From assembly GCA_030248215.1 (NCBI GenBank), contig JASANG010000424.1, positions 124,001 to 188,000 on the forward strand: 64,000 nucleotides of DNA, in the 5' to 3' direction. Origin of the DNA: Enoplolaimus lenunculus (Eukaryota > Nematoda > Enoplea > Enoplida > Thoracostomopsidae). The position numbers and the translations under genes were made by a program. Under the pieces are notes generated by a model. That model was not told the origin of the DNA, did not search any database, and saw only the letters and a list, made by a program, of their open reading frames with translations. Position 1 is the stretch's first letter; every line of letters begins with the position of its first letter. Below, piece after piece: positions 47,128 to 59,149 of the stretch.

Positions 47128-50100
47128 TTAGAAATCTTTGTATCCCAAATCTGCATCGGGACTCGATACTGCGATAACATTTGGCTCGTAATGTACCAAG
47201 TCACCTTTCTTGTACAACACATACGCGCCCCATAACGCAATTATCAACAACAGTACGACTGTAATAACAATATGTAATTAACATTTGATGTCGATTGGTT
47301 AAAGTTAAACTACACTCAAAATAATATTTCTGATATTTAAGAAAAAATTTCTTACATTTAAGAAATATAATTACCAAGGTGCACTTGAAAAATATTTGTG
47401 TTATAACAGGAAATTTTTCTAAAAAGTTTTGAAATAAAGTCTGAAAATAAACGGTTTCCAGTTATTTTCAAAAAAATTGTCTTAAATATCAGAAAAACGT
47501 TTCAGATTTGCCACAGAAAATACGTTTCTGAATAAATTCAGAAATACTTTTTTGTGTATAGGACAATGGCTGGGTTACTGAAATCTTGAACCACTATTAT
47601 AACAAGAAAACCATATGTTTTGCTGTATATTACCGACACATTACGAGTCTACAATTTCAATTAAACCAAAGTTAGTATGCGTTGACTGTTAATCAGTATT
47701 AAATTTCGTCAGTGATTTCAGTATTTACTTTAACGTAAACTATGCTTTTAAAAAAAGCAAAATGGTTAAGTAATTGCTTGATACATGCGTTAAGTACTAA
47801 GTCGTACATAAACAGGGTTCACAAACGCAGCCAATGTGTGTTTAGTTTAGCTTTTTTAGTGTTTGCAGACGTTATGCACAAAAGAAAGTTTGACGAGCGA
47901 ACGGGCAATGTTTTTAATTTGTGAGCTCTGAAAGGTTATTTCTAAAAGGTTATTTTGAAACCTATAACAGTGTTCTTTACTCGTTTCTTACAAATATCGG
48001 CCAATGTAAAGAACGGGGGCGGAACAGTATTATAAGCATATTTTCTAATCCTAAGCCTAAGCCAAAACCTTACCTAAGCGTAAGAATCAGCATATTCCTA
48101 AGCCTTAGCCAAAGCCTAAGCCTAGGCCAAACAAAAAATAGTCTAAAGCTTAGGCTTATGCTATTGCAGTCCCACAGAAAAACGTTCCGCCCCTGATCTT
48201 TACACGGGGCCAAATATCGAGAAGCATGTGGCTTCTACCCCGCCCGTTCAGAGAAATTAATTTATGTATGACAAATTTGATTGTTAGCCAAATGACATGT
48301 GGGTCGAGCGAGAGTACGCGTGAAATATTAAAAAAGCTTAAATTTAAACTATAGCTTAATTAAACTTTATAAATAAAACTTAAATAGCTGGACGCTTAAA
48401 CTAAACTAGAATTGTAACTTTAAATTAGACTAGCATGGTTTTAAAATTAAAACGAGTTAAAGTTTAACTTGTTTTTGGTTTGAGTAACGAGTGCAGCCTA
48501 GAATTTATGTGTATTTAAGAACTTATTAAGTTTAGCTTAAACTGAAAATGTGTATGTTTTAAATGAGTTTAAGCGTAACCTTTTGGTTATTCTAGAAAAT
48601 TAATTTATTCCTGCTGAATTAGCTTAAGCTTTAATTATGTTACTATAAGCTTTTAGAAAGTATACATTTTAGTATATCCAAAACTATGTTGCTCAAAAAC
48701 TGCAATTTAGCTAAACGCTTACTGCAAACCCATGCGATGTAAAACCCGTAGTCAAACTTATAACCATCATGCTCGCTCATTTCTGCAATCCAAATAATTG
48801 CAGCTATCAGTAGTAGCAAAGCTGCAATTAACGCGCATGCAACTAGAATCATAGCAGGCGTACGAGTTCTAAAAAATTGCAATAATTAAGTTACGTCTAA
48901 AATGTATATTAATATCGCACACTGTAAATTCCAGTGAGTTGATTTTAACTCAGAACGAGTTGCATCAGCTCAGAAGTCTGAGCTCTGAATTATGTCTTTC
49001 AGAATTCAGAATTCTGAATTGAATGAACTTATTCTGCGTTAAATAATTAACTCTCCCAGAATTAAATTAACTCAGAGCGAGGTAATACTCATCGGAATGT
49101 ACAGTGCAAATTTTTCTCGTTGAAATAATGTATCATTCGGGTTATATGCGCTCGCCAATGTCAAAAATGTCCCAACTTTTTAATACCTAGCTAATTTGCG
49201 AACACTCTCTAAAAATAATGTCCAAAGTTTTAGGTAGCTTTACAAATGTAAAAAACACCAATTTTTGAAATACAGTGTAAGGTTTAAATCTTTCATTTTT
49301 TCAAATTTTGGGGGGAAATTCTAATTTTGGCGGGGAAATTAAATTTTGGTGTCAAATACAAATTTTAGCGCGAAGTTCGATTTTGGCGGGAAATTCAACT
49401 TTTGGCGGGAAAATTCAAATGTTGGCGAGAAAATTCAAATTTTGGCGGGACAATTCCAATTTTGGCGAGAAAGTTTAAATTTTGTCGCAAAAATTAAAAT
49501 TTGGCCTGAAAATTCAATGTTAAGCGTTTAATCCAAATTTTTCCGTAAATTCTGTATTTGCCGCAAGAAAAAATACGTTGTCAAAATACCCTGCCATTTT
49601 TCGAACATGTACTAAGAATAGGCTGCAAAAACAACATACTAGCTAAATAGTTTGAAAATAATTACATGGTGCAAGAAATAGCTGTTATTTTATTGCTACT
49701 TTCCAATAATAACATGGACATTTCTTGACATTGGCGAGAGCAACCTGAATGTTGCATAACAACAAAATTAAAAATATGCGCAAAAATAACAAAAATACTG
49801 AATAAAATAAATACAGTATGTTACAATAGTCGCTGTAAAGAACAGTGGTGAATAATTTTGATGCAAAATTAGTTGAATTACTTAATCTGAATCAGGACCT
49901 TTAGAACTCAAAATACTAAGTTGGTTCAACTCATTCTGGGTTAATTATATAACTTACCCAGAAATAACTTAACTCAGCGTGAGTTAACGTTTATTGATAT
50001 TTTAACTCAGAAAGAACTAATTCGCTAGCTTAGTTGACTAATCGTTTCGTATTGAAATTCATAATGCAGTGAAAAATAGCAATGAATTATCCTTTTTATA

Positions 50101-53100
50101 TGCTAAAATAACAAATCTGTCCCGAAATAAACCGTATGGTACTCGCTTTTCGCGTTTCAAACTCTAACGTTGAAAAAATAGCAAAATAAATGCCACTTGA
50201 CGCTTTCAAATGAACACATTTTAGAATTTTTATTATATACTGTAAATTCCATGATGAGTTGAGTAGTCAACTCAGCTAGCGAGTAAATTATTCATGAGCT
50301 ATTAACGACGGTAAAAAGTATTAACTCACTCTGAACTAAAAGATGGTTATCACTCTCTGTCGATTTTATTCCGAATCAGTTAATCAATTAACTCAGTATG
50401 AGTTCAATCAAATCAAAATTTATGAGTTCTGATTATCCTGACTCTGACTGAGCTATAGAACTTATTCTAAGTTAAAATCAACTCACCGTAATTTTACAGT
50501 GTACTAGTTTCAAAGAAAATTATATGCTTACACGGTAGCGAAGAAGAAGTGTGAAAAAATAACAATAGAAGCATACTGGCGTATGCAAACAATACCTGCA
50601 ACAACTACAGCATATACCGCACGATGCGATTAATGCAATTAATAATGCGATCCATCCGAGTGACATCAGAACCACAACTGCAACCCTCCATGCTGGTGGG
50701 CTGTTGTTCTGAAACGCAATTATTTCGTTGCTAACACAAAATTTGCTTTGTTTTGTGTCAGTGTTACAAATCGCAGAGTTTTAACTCACTGTAAATCCCA
50801 GTAAGTTAATTTTAACTCAGAATGAATTGAACCCACTCAGAAGTCTGAGCTCTGAGTTAGGTCTTTCAGAACTCAGAATTGTGAACTGTTTCAACTTATT
50901 CTGAGTTAATTAATCAACTCATCCGGAATTCAAACAACACAGCGTGAGATAAAATTTACTATTATTAATTCAGAAATAACCATAAATGATTAATTCTTTC
51001 TTTGATTGAATTAAATCAACTCATCGAATTTTACAGTGTAGTAATCCGTAATTGCACACATATGCAACTCTCCAAATCTATTGCGTTTTGGTATACATTC
51101 CAAAGTATTATTTGTTTTTAAACAAGCCTTGCCTAAGCTTTCAGATTTGAAAGTAGGATTGAAGGCATTCCATCTTTCGCCTTTCAGCACATACGGTAGA
51201 AGCCGTAATTTCACTTTTGCAAAGTGCGTTCACTTGCGGTTGAAAAACAGCAAGCCTTGTGTAAAATTAAGGCAGATCGAGATATTACTAGGTTATACTG
51301 TGTTTCAAAACGGTATGCACTTAGATACGTACATCTAAAAGTTAATCATAACATGCACTGTAAATTCCGATGAGTTGATTAATCAACTCAAATAGCGAAT
51401 TACTCATTTCTGGTTTATTTCTGAGTTAAAAACAGTAAACGTTAACTCGCTCTGAGTTGGTTTAATTCCGGGAAAGTTAATTAATTAACTCAGAATGAGT
51501 TAATTTAATTCCACAATTTGAGTTATGATAGACCTAATTCAGAGCTCACATTTCTGAGTGGATTCAACTGATTCTGAGTTAAAATCAACTCACTTGAATT
51601 TATAGTGTGCTAGAGAATATCGTGGTGAACGAAGGAAGTTAATACAGTGATCTAATTTTCTGACAGTACAGAATTTACACTATTTTTCTATAAAATATGA
51701 CTAACAAGTTTGCAGAATCACACGGAGTAAGGTCTCCTATTTAAGGGCGGGAAGCGCTCTCAACACTGTAAATTCCAATGAGTTGATTAATCAATTCAGC
51801 TAGCAGGTTCGTTATTCCTGAATTAATAACAGTAAACATTAACTCACCCTGATTTGAGTTGATTCTCACGCTGAGTTGCGTTGACTCTGGATGAGTTGAT
51901 GAATTACCCAGAATGAATTGAATCAACTCAATATTCTGAGTCCCGATAGTACTAACTCAGACTGACTGATTCAATTCATTATGAGTTAAAATCAACTCAC
52001 TGAAATTTACAGTGCGTTTATAGAACAAAATATACAACATTTATTGTTCTATGAAAATGGAAACAGTTTTCCACCGGTGAAATCTTCTATTTAATTTCCA
52101 TACGTTGCGTAAACATATGAATCTGCTGGAACGTTGCCCAAAATACGTATGTGAATCGTTTCAGCTTTAATAAATCTGAGCTGTGTATGCAATATGCGCT
52201 TTATATTCAATTTATCTAAACTTGAGAACAAGCGTCGAGCATTAAATAATGCAAATTCTAGAGAAATATGCATCAGTTTTCTAACTGAATTTTGAAATCG
52301 ATTTAAGTCAAAGGTTTTACTCGTTAAGTTTTTAATATTTACCGAATAAGGATTGCGCTATACTTTAGTGTGCCAGACATTGCGGAACGGCGCCGGGCGC
52401 CACTATGCGTTAATAACAAAAATATAAGCAAAATCTGTTTGATGCCGTGCGACAATTTTTTATAATTTTTCTTCTGTAAGTTGTAATATATGCAAAAGTT
52501 GATCAATTTTAATTATATGACCATATTAGTTGATAAAGCATATTTTTAAGGATAAGCTTAAACCTAAGTGTTGAAAACTAAAGGGTAACGCTATATATCC
52601 TTTTGAGGACGTCCAGTGCTGTCCGTCATCCGTACGGCGCCGTCCGATGACACCACCAAAAACCTAAGCAAAAAACTAGTCTAAGCTTATGCTTTAATGC
52701 CCTGCTGCAATGCCACTGAAACACAGGACGCATCTGAAGAATATGGGCCAATTTTGAAATATGAAATCTTCAAGTTAAAACATTTGGCCAAAGTTTTTCA
52801 TAAAACCTCAATACAGGATGATATAAGAGAGTTAACACTGTTAATATAGTAATGTCCAAGGCCATATAGTGATATTGATATATTTTTCGGTTTTTGGTAC
52901 CCCAAGCCACTGTTTGCCTAAAATAGTTCAACAGATAATTTTTGCATATTTGAGCTTCTCGCGACTTCTCCTGATCATTCATTCGTCAGTCTTGGTCTTT
53001 TTTAAAAGTTAGATTTTATATTTCAAAAAGATCAACAGTATAATGTTTGCCACTTTTCCTACGATTTGAATACAGCAAATCAGTTATTCCACTAAAATAA

Positions 53101-54272
53101 GTTAATTTGTTGCCTAGTCGCAGAATATCTATGATAAAATGGTTCGATCCAGCTATGAAAGTTGAACGGAACAATTTCTAAAATTTTTTGAAATGTTGGC
53201 CAATGTATTCAACAGGGGCGGAACCGTATTATAAGCATCTTAAAAAAATAGTCCAGCGCTTAAGCTTACTCTTTTCTAGTGCCATAGAAAAATGTTCCGC
53301 CCCTGATCTTTACATGGGCCGAAATTTTTAAGAAAAATTTTTTCCCACTATGAAATTTTAAAAGTTAAAATTTAGAAATGAAAAACTCAGCACTGGCCAC
53401 TCGAAGTTGAAATCTGCAAAAAGGGTTGCAAAATCGAACCATTTCGTGGCAAACTCCGGTTGAGAAGATTGAAGTAATCGTTCAGACGCAATTTTTACAG
53501 TACTGTGAGCACTATTACACTGTAAATTCCAATGAGTTGATTATTCTGTTCAGCTAGCGTGTGGGTTATTTCTGGATTAATATCAGTAAACATTTAACTC
53601 ACTCTCAGTTGAGTTAATTCTCACTCCGAGTTGAGTTACCTTGGGTGAATTGAGTATATAATTAATTCAGAATGATTGAGTAATTAATTCAGAATGAATT
53701 TAATTGACTCAAAATTCTGAGTTCTGATAGTCCTAACTTGGACTGAGTGATTCAACTCATTATGAGTGAAAATAAACTCACTGAAGCTTACAGTGTTCAC
53801 TGTAAATTTCAGTGAGTTGATTTTAACTCAGAATGAGTTGAATCACTCAGTATGAGTTAGGACTTTCAGAACTCAGAAATTTGAGTTGATTCAATTCATT
53901 ATGAGTTAATTAATCAACTCACCCAGCGTCAACTCAACTCAGAGTGAGAATCAAATCAACTCAGAGTAAGCTAATGTATACTGATATTAATTCAGAAATA
54001 ACCAACTCGCTAGCTGAATTGATTAATCAACTGATTGGAATTTACAGTGTATACGGAGTTAAAGCATTTACCATTGCAGACGAGCAACTAAACTTCTCTG
54101 CGGTGCCAACTTTAACATGGGTACACGATCCTGTAATCCCGATCCATGTTGTCATCAATTCGTTTGATTTGGTTTTAGACCACGACGCATAGCCTAAACC
54201 GCAATCAGCAATGAAAGCGATAATTAGCAATGCTAACAGTATACCAAATACAGTCGAACAAGTACAACCCAT
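47128..54272 (-). CDS. Claudin/PMP22-like four-helix membrane protein, five exons
   Basis: Exons 54272-54072, about 51127-51035, 50708-50596, 48868-48723 and 47258-47128. Exon 1: MGCTC, helix 1 (VFGILLALLIIAFIADCGLG), then an extracellular part with W...WIGITGSC and a second Cys (KFSC), resembling the W-GLW-C-C loop of claudins. Exon 2 adds KACLKTNNTLEC...HMCAITDYYT. Exon 3 is helix 2 (AWRVAVVVLMSLGWIALLIA) ending in a Cys cluster. Exon 4 has helix 3 (PAMILVACALIAALLLLIAA), a short loop (EHDGYKFDYGFYIAWV) and the start of helix 4. Exon 5 completes helix 4 (VLLLIIALWGAYVLYKKGDL) and the tail ending GYKDF. Phases for exons 3-5 (2, then 1) close exactly. Family members form junction strands or channel subunits. 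Exon 2's start is uncertain; the donor of exon 2 coincides with a MITE end. A stargazin-type protein is an alternative. Confidence 0.75.
47313..47556. mobile_element. Family G MITE with TA duplication
   Basis: Ends CACTCAAAATAATATTTCTG and CAGAAATACTTTTTTGTG; TA on both sides. Single copy in the window, intron 4 of the claudin-like gene. Confidence 0.75.
47999..48211. mobile_element. Family A MITE with perfect 8-bp duplication
   Basis: Ends GGCCAATGTAAAGAACGGGG and CCCTGATCTTTACACGGGGC. AAATATCG occurs directly on both sides if the left end is read as GCCAATG. Confidence 0.85.
48920..49106. mobile_element. Family B MITE, internally shortened
   Basis: Ends CACTGTAAATTCCAGTGAG and TCGGAATGTACAGTG. 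Lies about 50 bases upstream (minus strand) of claudin-like exon 4. Confidence 0.75.
49306..49525. repeat. Degenerate TTTTGGCGGGAAATTCAAA array
   Basis: About ten to twelve units of roughly 20 bases. Several contain TTTTGGCGGGAAA exactly, which matches the E2F/DP consensus. In intron 3 of the claudin-like gene. May be simple sequence or a regulatory cluster. Confidence 0.8.
49856..50075. mobile_element. Family B MITE, degraded
   Basis: Interior motifs (CAACTCATTCTGGGTTAATT, GTGAGTTAACGTTTATTG) are clear; both tips are worn. Confidence 0.5.
50239..50501. mobile_element. Family B MITE
   Basis: Ends ACTGTAAATTCCATGATGAG and CGTAATTTTACAGTG; TA outside both. Confidence 0.75.
50787..51038. mobile_element. 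Family B MITE forming most of claudin-like intron 2
   Basis: Ends CACTGTAAATCCCAGTAAG and TCGAATTTTACAGTG. On the minus strand its terminus reads CACT|GTAAAATT, and the GT is the phase-correct donor for exon 2; exon 3 begins about 80 bases past the other end. Confidence 0.82.
51356..51607. mobile_element. Family B MITE
   Basis: Ends CACTGTAAATTCCGATGAG and TTGAATTTATAGTG. Confidence 0.78.
51764..52014. mobile_element. Family B MITE
   Basis: Ends CACTGTAAATTCCAATGAG and CTGAAATTTACAGTG. Confidence 0.8.
53198..53320. mobile_element. Family A MITE, short form, 8-bp duplication
   Basis: Ends GGCCAATGTATTCAACAGGG and CCCTGATCTTTACATGGGCC. Flanks GAAATGTT and GAAATTTT agree at 7 of 8. The TTAGGC-rich core is nearly deleted (123 bp). 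Confidence 0.85.
53517..54049. mobile_element. Two family B MITEs head to head
   Basis: Copies 53517-53795 and 53798-54049 in opposite orientation, separated by TT. The first has TA on its left; the second has TA on its right. The pair ends 22 bases from the claudin-like exon 1 donor. Confidence 0.82.
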
Positions 54273-54383
54273 TGTTTAATACTTGGTTTCTGTTGTTAAT
54301 ATGTTTTATTTTTATTTATTAATTTTTTAAAGAATATTTCTTTTGTTAAAGATAGTAAAAAACTGAAATATTTTTTGATTTAA

Positions 54384-54826
54384 CCCTTTCTCACATGAAT
54401 ATTTTGTATATCGTCTGATTATTGTTGATTTCACGCCAGAAATCAATGAAAACGGCTATCGTTACACGTTTAGCGCAGTAAAACTGTGTTTTCAATAACC
54501 GTTTCCGTCATGAATACTTTAGGATATGCTATGCAACGCACTTCCTATATGCACAAATTCTAATTTAGAACGATTTCTAGAAATATCGGGGCATACGTTT
54601 GCAATAGCTAATAAATATACTGTACTGTCAGACTTTAGTGTTCTTCTGCGCTAGAACACTGCCCAGTAAACGTATGTGGAGCGTTCCAGTTTTAATAATG
54701 CAGATATACCCTTGAATTTTGCGTGTTCACGTTTTTTGACAAAACGTGGTGAATGTATTAAATTTACGCCTCCGACAAAGCACTCGTATACAAGTTAAAC
54801 GAAAGATTGTTCGAAGGCTTGAAGGG
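54384..54826. mobile_element. Family J-type TTAA element
   Basis: TTAA at 54380-54383 and 54827-54830. Left end CCCTTTCTCACATGAATATT is shared with 26253 and 41073; right end CTTGAAGGG. The 443-bp interior differs and shows no tRNA-like block. TTAA with CCC/GGG tips suggests piggyBac-type mobilisation. Confidence 0.75.
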
Positions 54827-55124
54827 TTAATTAGTGGAATTATAGATGCAACTCTGGGGCATAACATTGGAATTTATGCCAATTAATGATAGATGACAAA
54901 TTAATCTGTCTGATTTTCGTAATCAGATCTTTGTCTGCTGACATAAAAACGATACATGTGACCAAAATCAGGAATAATATAGAATTTATGCAACTTTATT
55001 CAAAACAACGCACAAAGTTTCAATATTCAAAATAAATGCAAACTCTGTTAGCTATATGATTTCTGACGAGCCAATTTAATTTGTTCGAGGAAAACTTTAG
55101 GCCGCGGTGACAGATAATGTTTAA

Positions 55125-55371
55125 GGCTAACGTGCAAGTTTTTGCTGCGACAACTTACAGTTGCAAATTGTACGAAGAACTTGTATTTTTTCATCAGCCA
55201 ATGAGAAAACGGCTTCAATAAATTCAGTGAACTTGCATATGGTTATTCGAACATGTGAACTAAATTTTAAGCTATCATTTTTTAATGAATTATTTGCAGC
55301 TGCAAAACTTGCAAGTGCAAGTTGTAGCTGCAAGTTCTCGCAGCAACAACTTGCACGTGTAAATATAGGGC
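55125..55371. mobile_element. Family I MITE (TTAA insertion)
   Basis: TTAA before GGCTAACGTGCAAGTTTTTG; TTTA after GCACGTGTAAATATAGGGC. Confidence 0.72.
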
Positions 55372-55654
55372 TTTAGTGGAGTATTAGATTTAAAAGTTTT
55401 TGCAATATTTTGATCCCATAAAGTTCACAATCTGAGAAAAAAAATGTAAATTTTGCGTCATTGTAACTTATGATTGTTATGGTTTCTTAGGTTTTTCAAG
55501 ACGAATATATGACTGCCATAAGTAAGTTTTCAATGCTTAAAAATAAACTATTCTAAAGAATCAACTCACTTCTAATAATTTGGCATGTATATAACATCTT
55601 TTCTCGTGGGACAGCTACTGTACTGTTGTTTTCGTGAGACTCCATTCCCATTCA

Positions 55655-55756
55655 ATGAATTGAATCAAATCAAAATTTTGAGTTCTGATAGTCCAAACTC
55701 AGATTGAGTGATTCAACTCATTCTGAGTTAAACTCAAATCACTGAAATTTACAGTG
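55655..55756. mobile_element. Family B MITE, right-hand fragment
   Basis: From TGAATTGAATCAAATCAAAA to CTGAAATTTACAGTG. The last family B sequence in the window. Confidence 0.65.
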
Positions 55757-56399
55757 AGAGGGCTTTCAAGTATTGAAAGGTATTTTTTTCATGGTACATT
55801 TATAAAAACGACTTGGCAAACACTGCATTGATTGCACGGCGTGCTCGCAATATTCATTTAGTTGCTCATAGTATACTCTTGTGCGGCGAAAGGTTAATAT
55901 TTAATAAAAATTGGAGCTTTCAAACATATCAGCCAATCACCGGCTAAAATGATGCTTTAAACGAACTGTCTTTAGATAAATTAGAATGAACAGAAAAAAA
56001 AAACAAATACAAAATAAAATGTAGCATAGCAACGGGTACAATTCAAAGAATACAACGTATCTTAGTTACATTATTGTATTCTAAACACTACCTGCAATAA
56101 CCATAAACCTGTGACTGACAATCAGGGCCGGAGCAGCCACTTCCCATACTCCCATTTGGGGGTGTCCCTACTCCTAAAGAGGCCCCCACCCTAAGCGGTT
56201 GAAACAAAAACCGCCGAAGTTATAAAATGCGTCTGGCTTCTTACTCGCTTTGCTCGCGAGTTTGGAAGACCCCACCCTGGAGTTTGGGGGGTGCCCTCAT
56301 TTATGTCTTCTCAGGCACTGCGGACAGTACACTGAAATCTGGTGTAAACATGACAAAGTACGTACTTAGACGCGATATGTGCTGCCTGCTTTAAGATCA

Positions 56400-58115
56400 T
56401 GTCGGTTTCGCTGTTGGTGTTTTACCAAAAATAAATTTAGGCTTTCGAATCGGAATGCCAAAATTCGGCTTTGCGATATTTCTCTTGTTTTGGTTGGTCT
56501 GGCTGGAACATTGGCATGTCTGCTTCGGTTCGAAAAATGGGAAAAGTGGAAAATTCAAGCCTAGGCATATGATTCTTTTTGGTTGGTAGGAAAAATTCAA
56601 AATGCATAGGTTTTCAATGGCTCAGGCAGGGAAAATATGGACCAAAGGTTTTGTTTGGAAAAGGGGAAAAGTCGAATATTTAGACATATAGGTTTTTCTT
56701 GGTCAGGCAGAAAAATTCTGAAGCGTTCGTTTTGTTAATAAAACGGGAAAAGTAGAAAATTTAAACGCCTAAGTGTTCCCAGCCAAAATTATGCATGTAA
56801 TTTATTCTACAAACGTGCGGAATTCCTTGCCGTCATACAGGAGTGGCTACGCTTCAGATTTTCCCTACCAAACCATGAAAAATTTGGGTTTTCATTTTCT
56901 GCTTTTCCGTTCTGCAAACAAATTTTACGCTTCAAATTTTCCCCACAAGACCTGATAATAGGGATACTAAGCAAGCAGGATGGAGGCGTCCCCTAAGCCC
57001 CCTGCGCTGAGCATTTATTATTAAAGCCGCTAAAATGACTGAAATAGTTTTGAACAGTTTGGTGGTCATCCTGCTTATAGTCTCATTTCAAGTCGCCCGG
57101 GGGTTTCAGTATTAGTCTAATAATCGCGAAAGATTGTGGTGAGGGGTAGTTTTTCATTGTGAGATAAAGAAGAAGCGGCAGCTCCCCACCCTGCTTTACT
57201 ATCCCTTCAAATCGCAGAGGGGTCCCGCAATTTGTGTATACGTGAAAGATTGTGGCGGGGGGGGGTATTTTCCGTTGTGGGGGAACTAAAAAATGTCTGA
57301 ATTAAATACGTCTTTAATTTTTAATGTGTCATCCACGTTAAAATGCACGCGCCGATGTAATAAATGGTCCACCCCCCATTTGGAACAGTATCGAAATACA
57401 CATCCTAGCTGGAAGCAAGGTACAGTTTCATAGCTGTACTTAGATAGTGGTGATTGTCTAAACTCTGTCGGCAGGGACTCTGGATGAAACATGTTGTCTG
57501 TAGTGCACAAATATTCACGCACATCATTCAACACAAAAAACTGAGTCCCTTCCGAGGGACTATGTATAATAACAGTTCCTGATAAAGATGTCAGGACAAG
57601 TAAATATTTATACCTAGAGCATATTCATTGTCTAAAACTTCAGACAATGACATACTGACATCTCACACAGTGTATAAAGAGAGTGGGTAGGGACAACGCA
57701 GGCACCCAAAAGAGAGGGACATTTTTTTACATATGTGCGTGCATTTTAACGTGTATGACCCATAACATTTGCCCTTTTCCAAACAAAACCTTTCGTTCAG
57801 CTTTTCCATACGAACCCAGGAAAAATCATCGGAGTTTAAAATTTACACTTTTCCCGTTTTTCAAATTTTCCATTTTCAGTGTTTCAAGCAAAACCTATGC
57901 TTCAGATTTTCCTATCAACTCAAAAATAATCTAAACGTTTAGGTTTTCCACTTTTCCCAGTTTCCAAACAAGGTTTTTAGAATAATCTAACGTTTAGATT
58001 TTACAGTTTTCGCGTTTCCAAGCAAAGTTTTACACTACAGATTTCCCTACCGAACCAGAGAATATCCAGGCTAATGTATTTTCCGCTTTTCCGTGTTTCC
58101 AAACAAGCTTTATGT
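56400..58115. mobile_element. Foldback-like element with repeat-rich arms
   Basis: The left arm (about 56420-56960) repeats GGGAAAAGTGGAAAATTCAA and GGTAGGAAAAATTC motifs about every 50-90 bases. The right arm (about 57770-58110) repeats the complement: ACACTTTTCCCGTTTTTCAA, CCACTTTTCCCAGTTTCCAA. Arms are diverged. The middle includes a partial tandem duplication around GCGAAAGATTGTGG / ACGTGAAAGATTGTGG and a coding-like stretch (57286-57653). Confidence 0.6.
57286..57653 (-). CDS. Unrecognised coding-like stretch inside the foldback element
   Basis: The minus strand from 57653 reads MSLSEVLDNEYAL, then, past a candidate 35-base GT-AG gap (57613-57579), GTVIIHSPSEGTQFFVLNDV, REYLCTTDNMFHPESLP, YETVPCFQLGCVFRYC and KWGVDHLLHRRVHFNVDDTL, stopping at 57286. 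The junction is in phase, but 35 bases is unusually short for an animal intron; a frameshift in a decaying gene fits as well. Cys-rich with no family recognised. It could be a captured host gene piece or a transposon protein. Confidence 0.35.
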
Positions 58116-58129
58116 TTGTGGCGTATTTG

Positions 58130-59149
58130 TGGTGGAGTTTGCTGCATTTTAGTGAATTGTCATTAAATACATTTTGACAACAGGTCATTTAACACATTCT
58201 AAAATTTGTGAGTTTTCCGTTCGAGTTCGCGTTGGCTATCTACTCGTATTGGTGTTCGGTTTTGAAGTAGAGGTTGTGGAATTTTAACCATGGTCAATTT
58301 TAGTTGCTTTTTATATACACTGAACCTATAGTAAAATAAATCATTCATTCGTCTTTAACAACATGGCTAGTAGTATTATGTGAGAAATTTAATATTTTTG
58401 AACACAGGGAAGAAAACATATATCAAAACAAAACCGGGGGCTTGTTGTGTTTCAGTAAAGCGTTTTTCAATGTAAACACGGAAGGGAAGCAAGTATTACA
58501 TTTTGAAAGAATATTTTTGTTCTGCGTATAGTTGCAAGAATCTTTTTGATCTGCGTATAGTTGCTTGTGGCACTTTTACTAAGTGGCCAACTGGGGTTAC
58601 TTTAGGTTGTCGAGTGTAATCATGTCAGACATGCTTGTCCTGCTGCATATGCAATATATACAATGCACATAGCGTAGTATGCTTGTCGGCAGCCTACGGT
58701 TGACACATAATTTACAAAATTTACAAAATATACACGACGATACAAGCAGTTAGTAAGGCGGGTTGCGTGATGCAGGGGTAACTGCGTCTTGCTGACCCAC
58801 GGGTCTAAAATCACGGATCCTACCTAGTCTGACATCGGTATTGCACGCTGGAGTGAATATCCCATTATATTACAGATAGCGCACACATAAAAAAGTCACC
58901 ACGTAATACACATTGAATAGTAGCTACGAAGTACACAGCGTAGCACACTAGTAAAACAGCGCATATGAAGGCATTTCATATGCATCAGTATTTTAACCAA
59001 TGTGCAGCATCAGCATGAGACTTGTTTTTAACGGCTTCGCGAACGCACGAGGAAATCTAAATCTGTTTGCATCCTGTAAGCAAAAAGTTTAAATGAAGTA
59101 TTTTTTATTTCAGGCTTCAGTATAGCACATAACTTTTCACTATTAAGAC
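58130..59149. other. Upstream region of the SANT-like gene
   Basis: No A or B family repeats. A tRNA-like patch lies at about 58755-58820 (see next entry). TATTTCAG at 59106-59113 could be the acceptor of a 5' untranslated intron just before the start codon. Confidence 0.4.
58755..58820 (+). other. Weak tRNA-like sequence
   Basis: TGATGCAGGGGTAACTGCG resembles an A-box/D-arm and GGGTCTAAAATC a poor B-box. No closed cloverleaf. Possibly a SINE head or chance. Confidence 0.25.
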
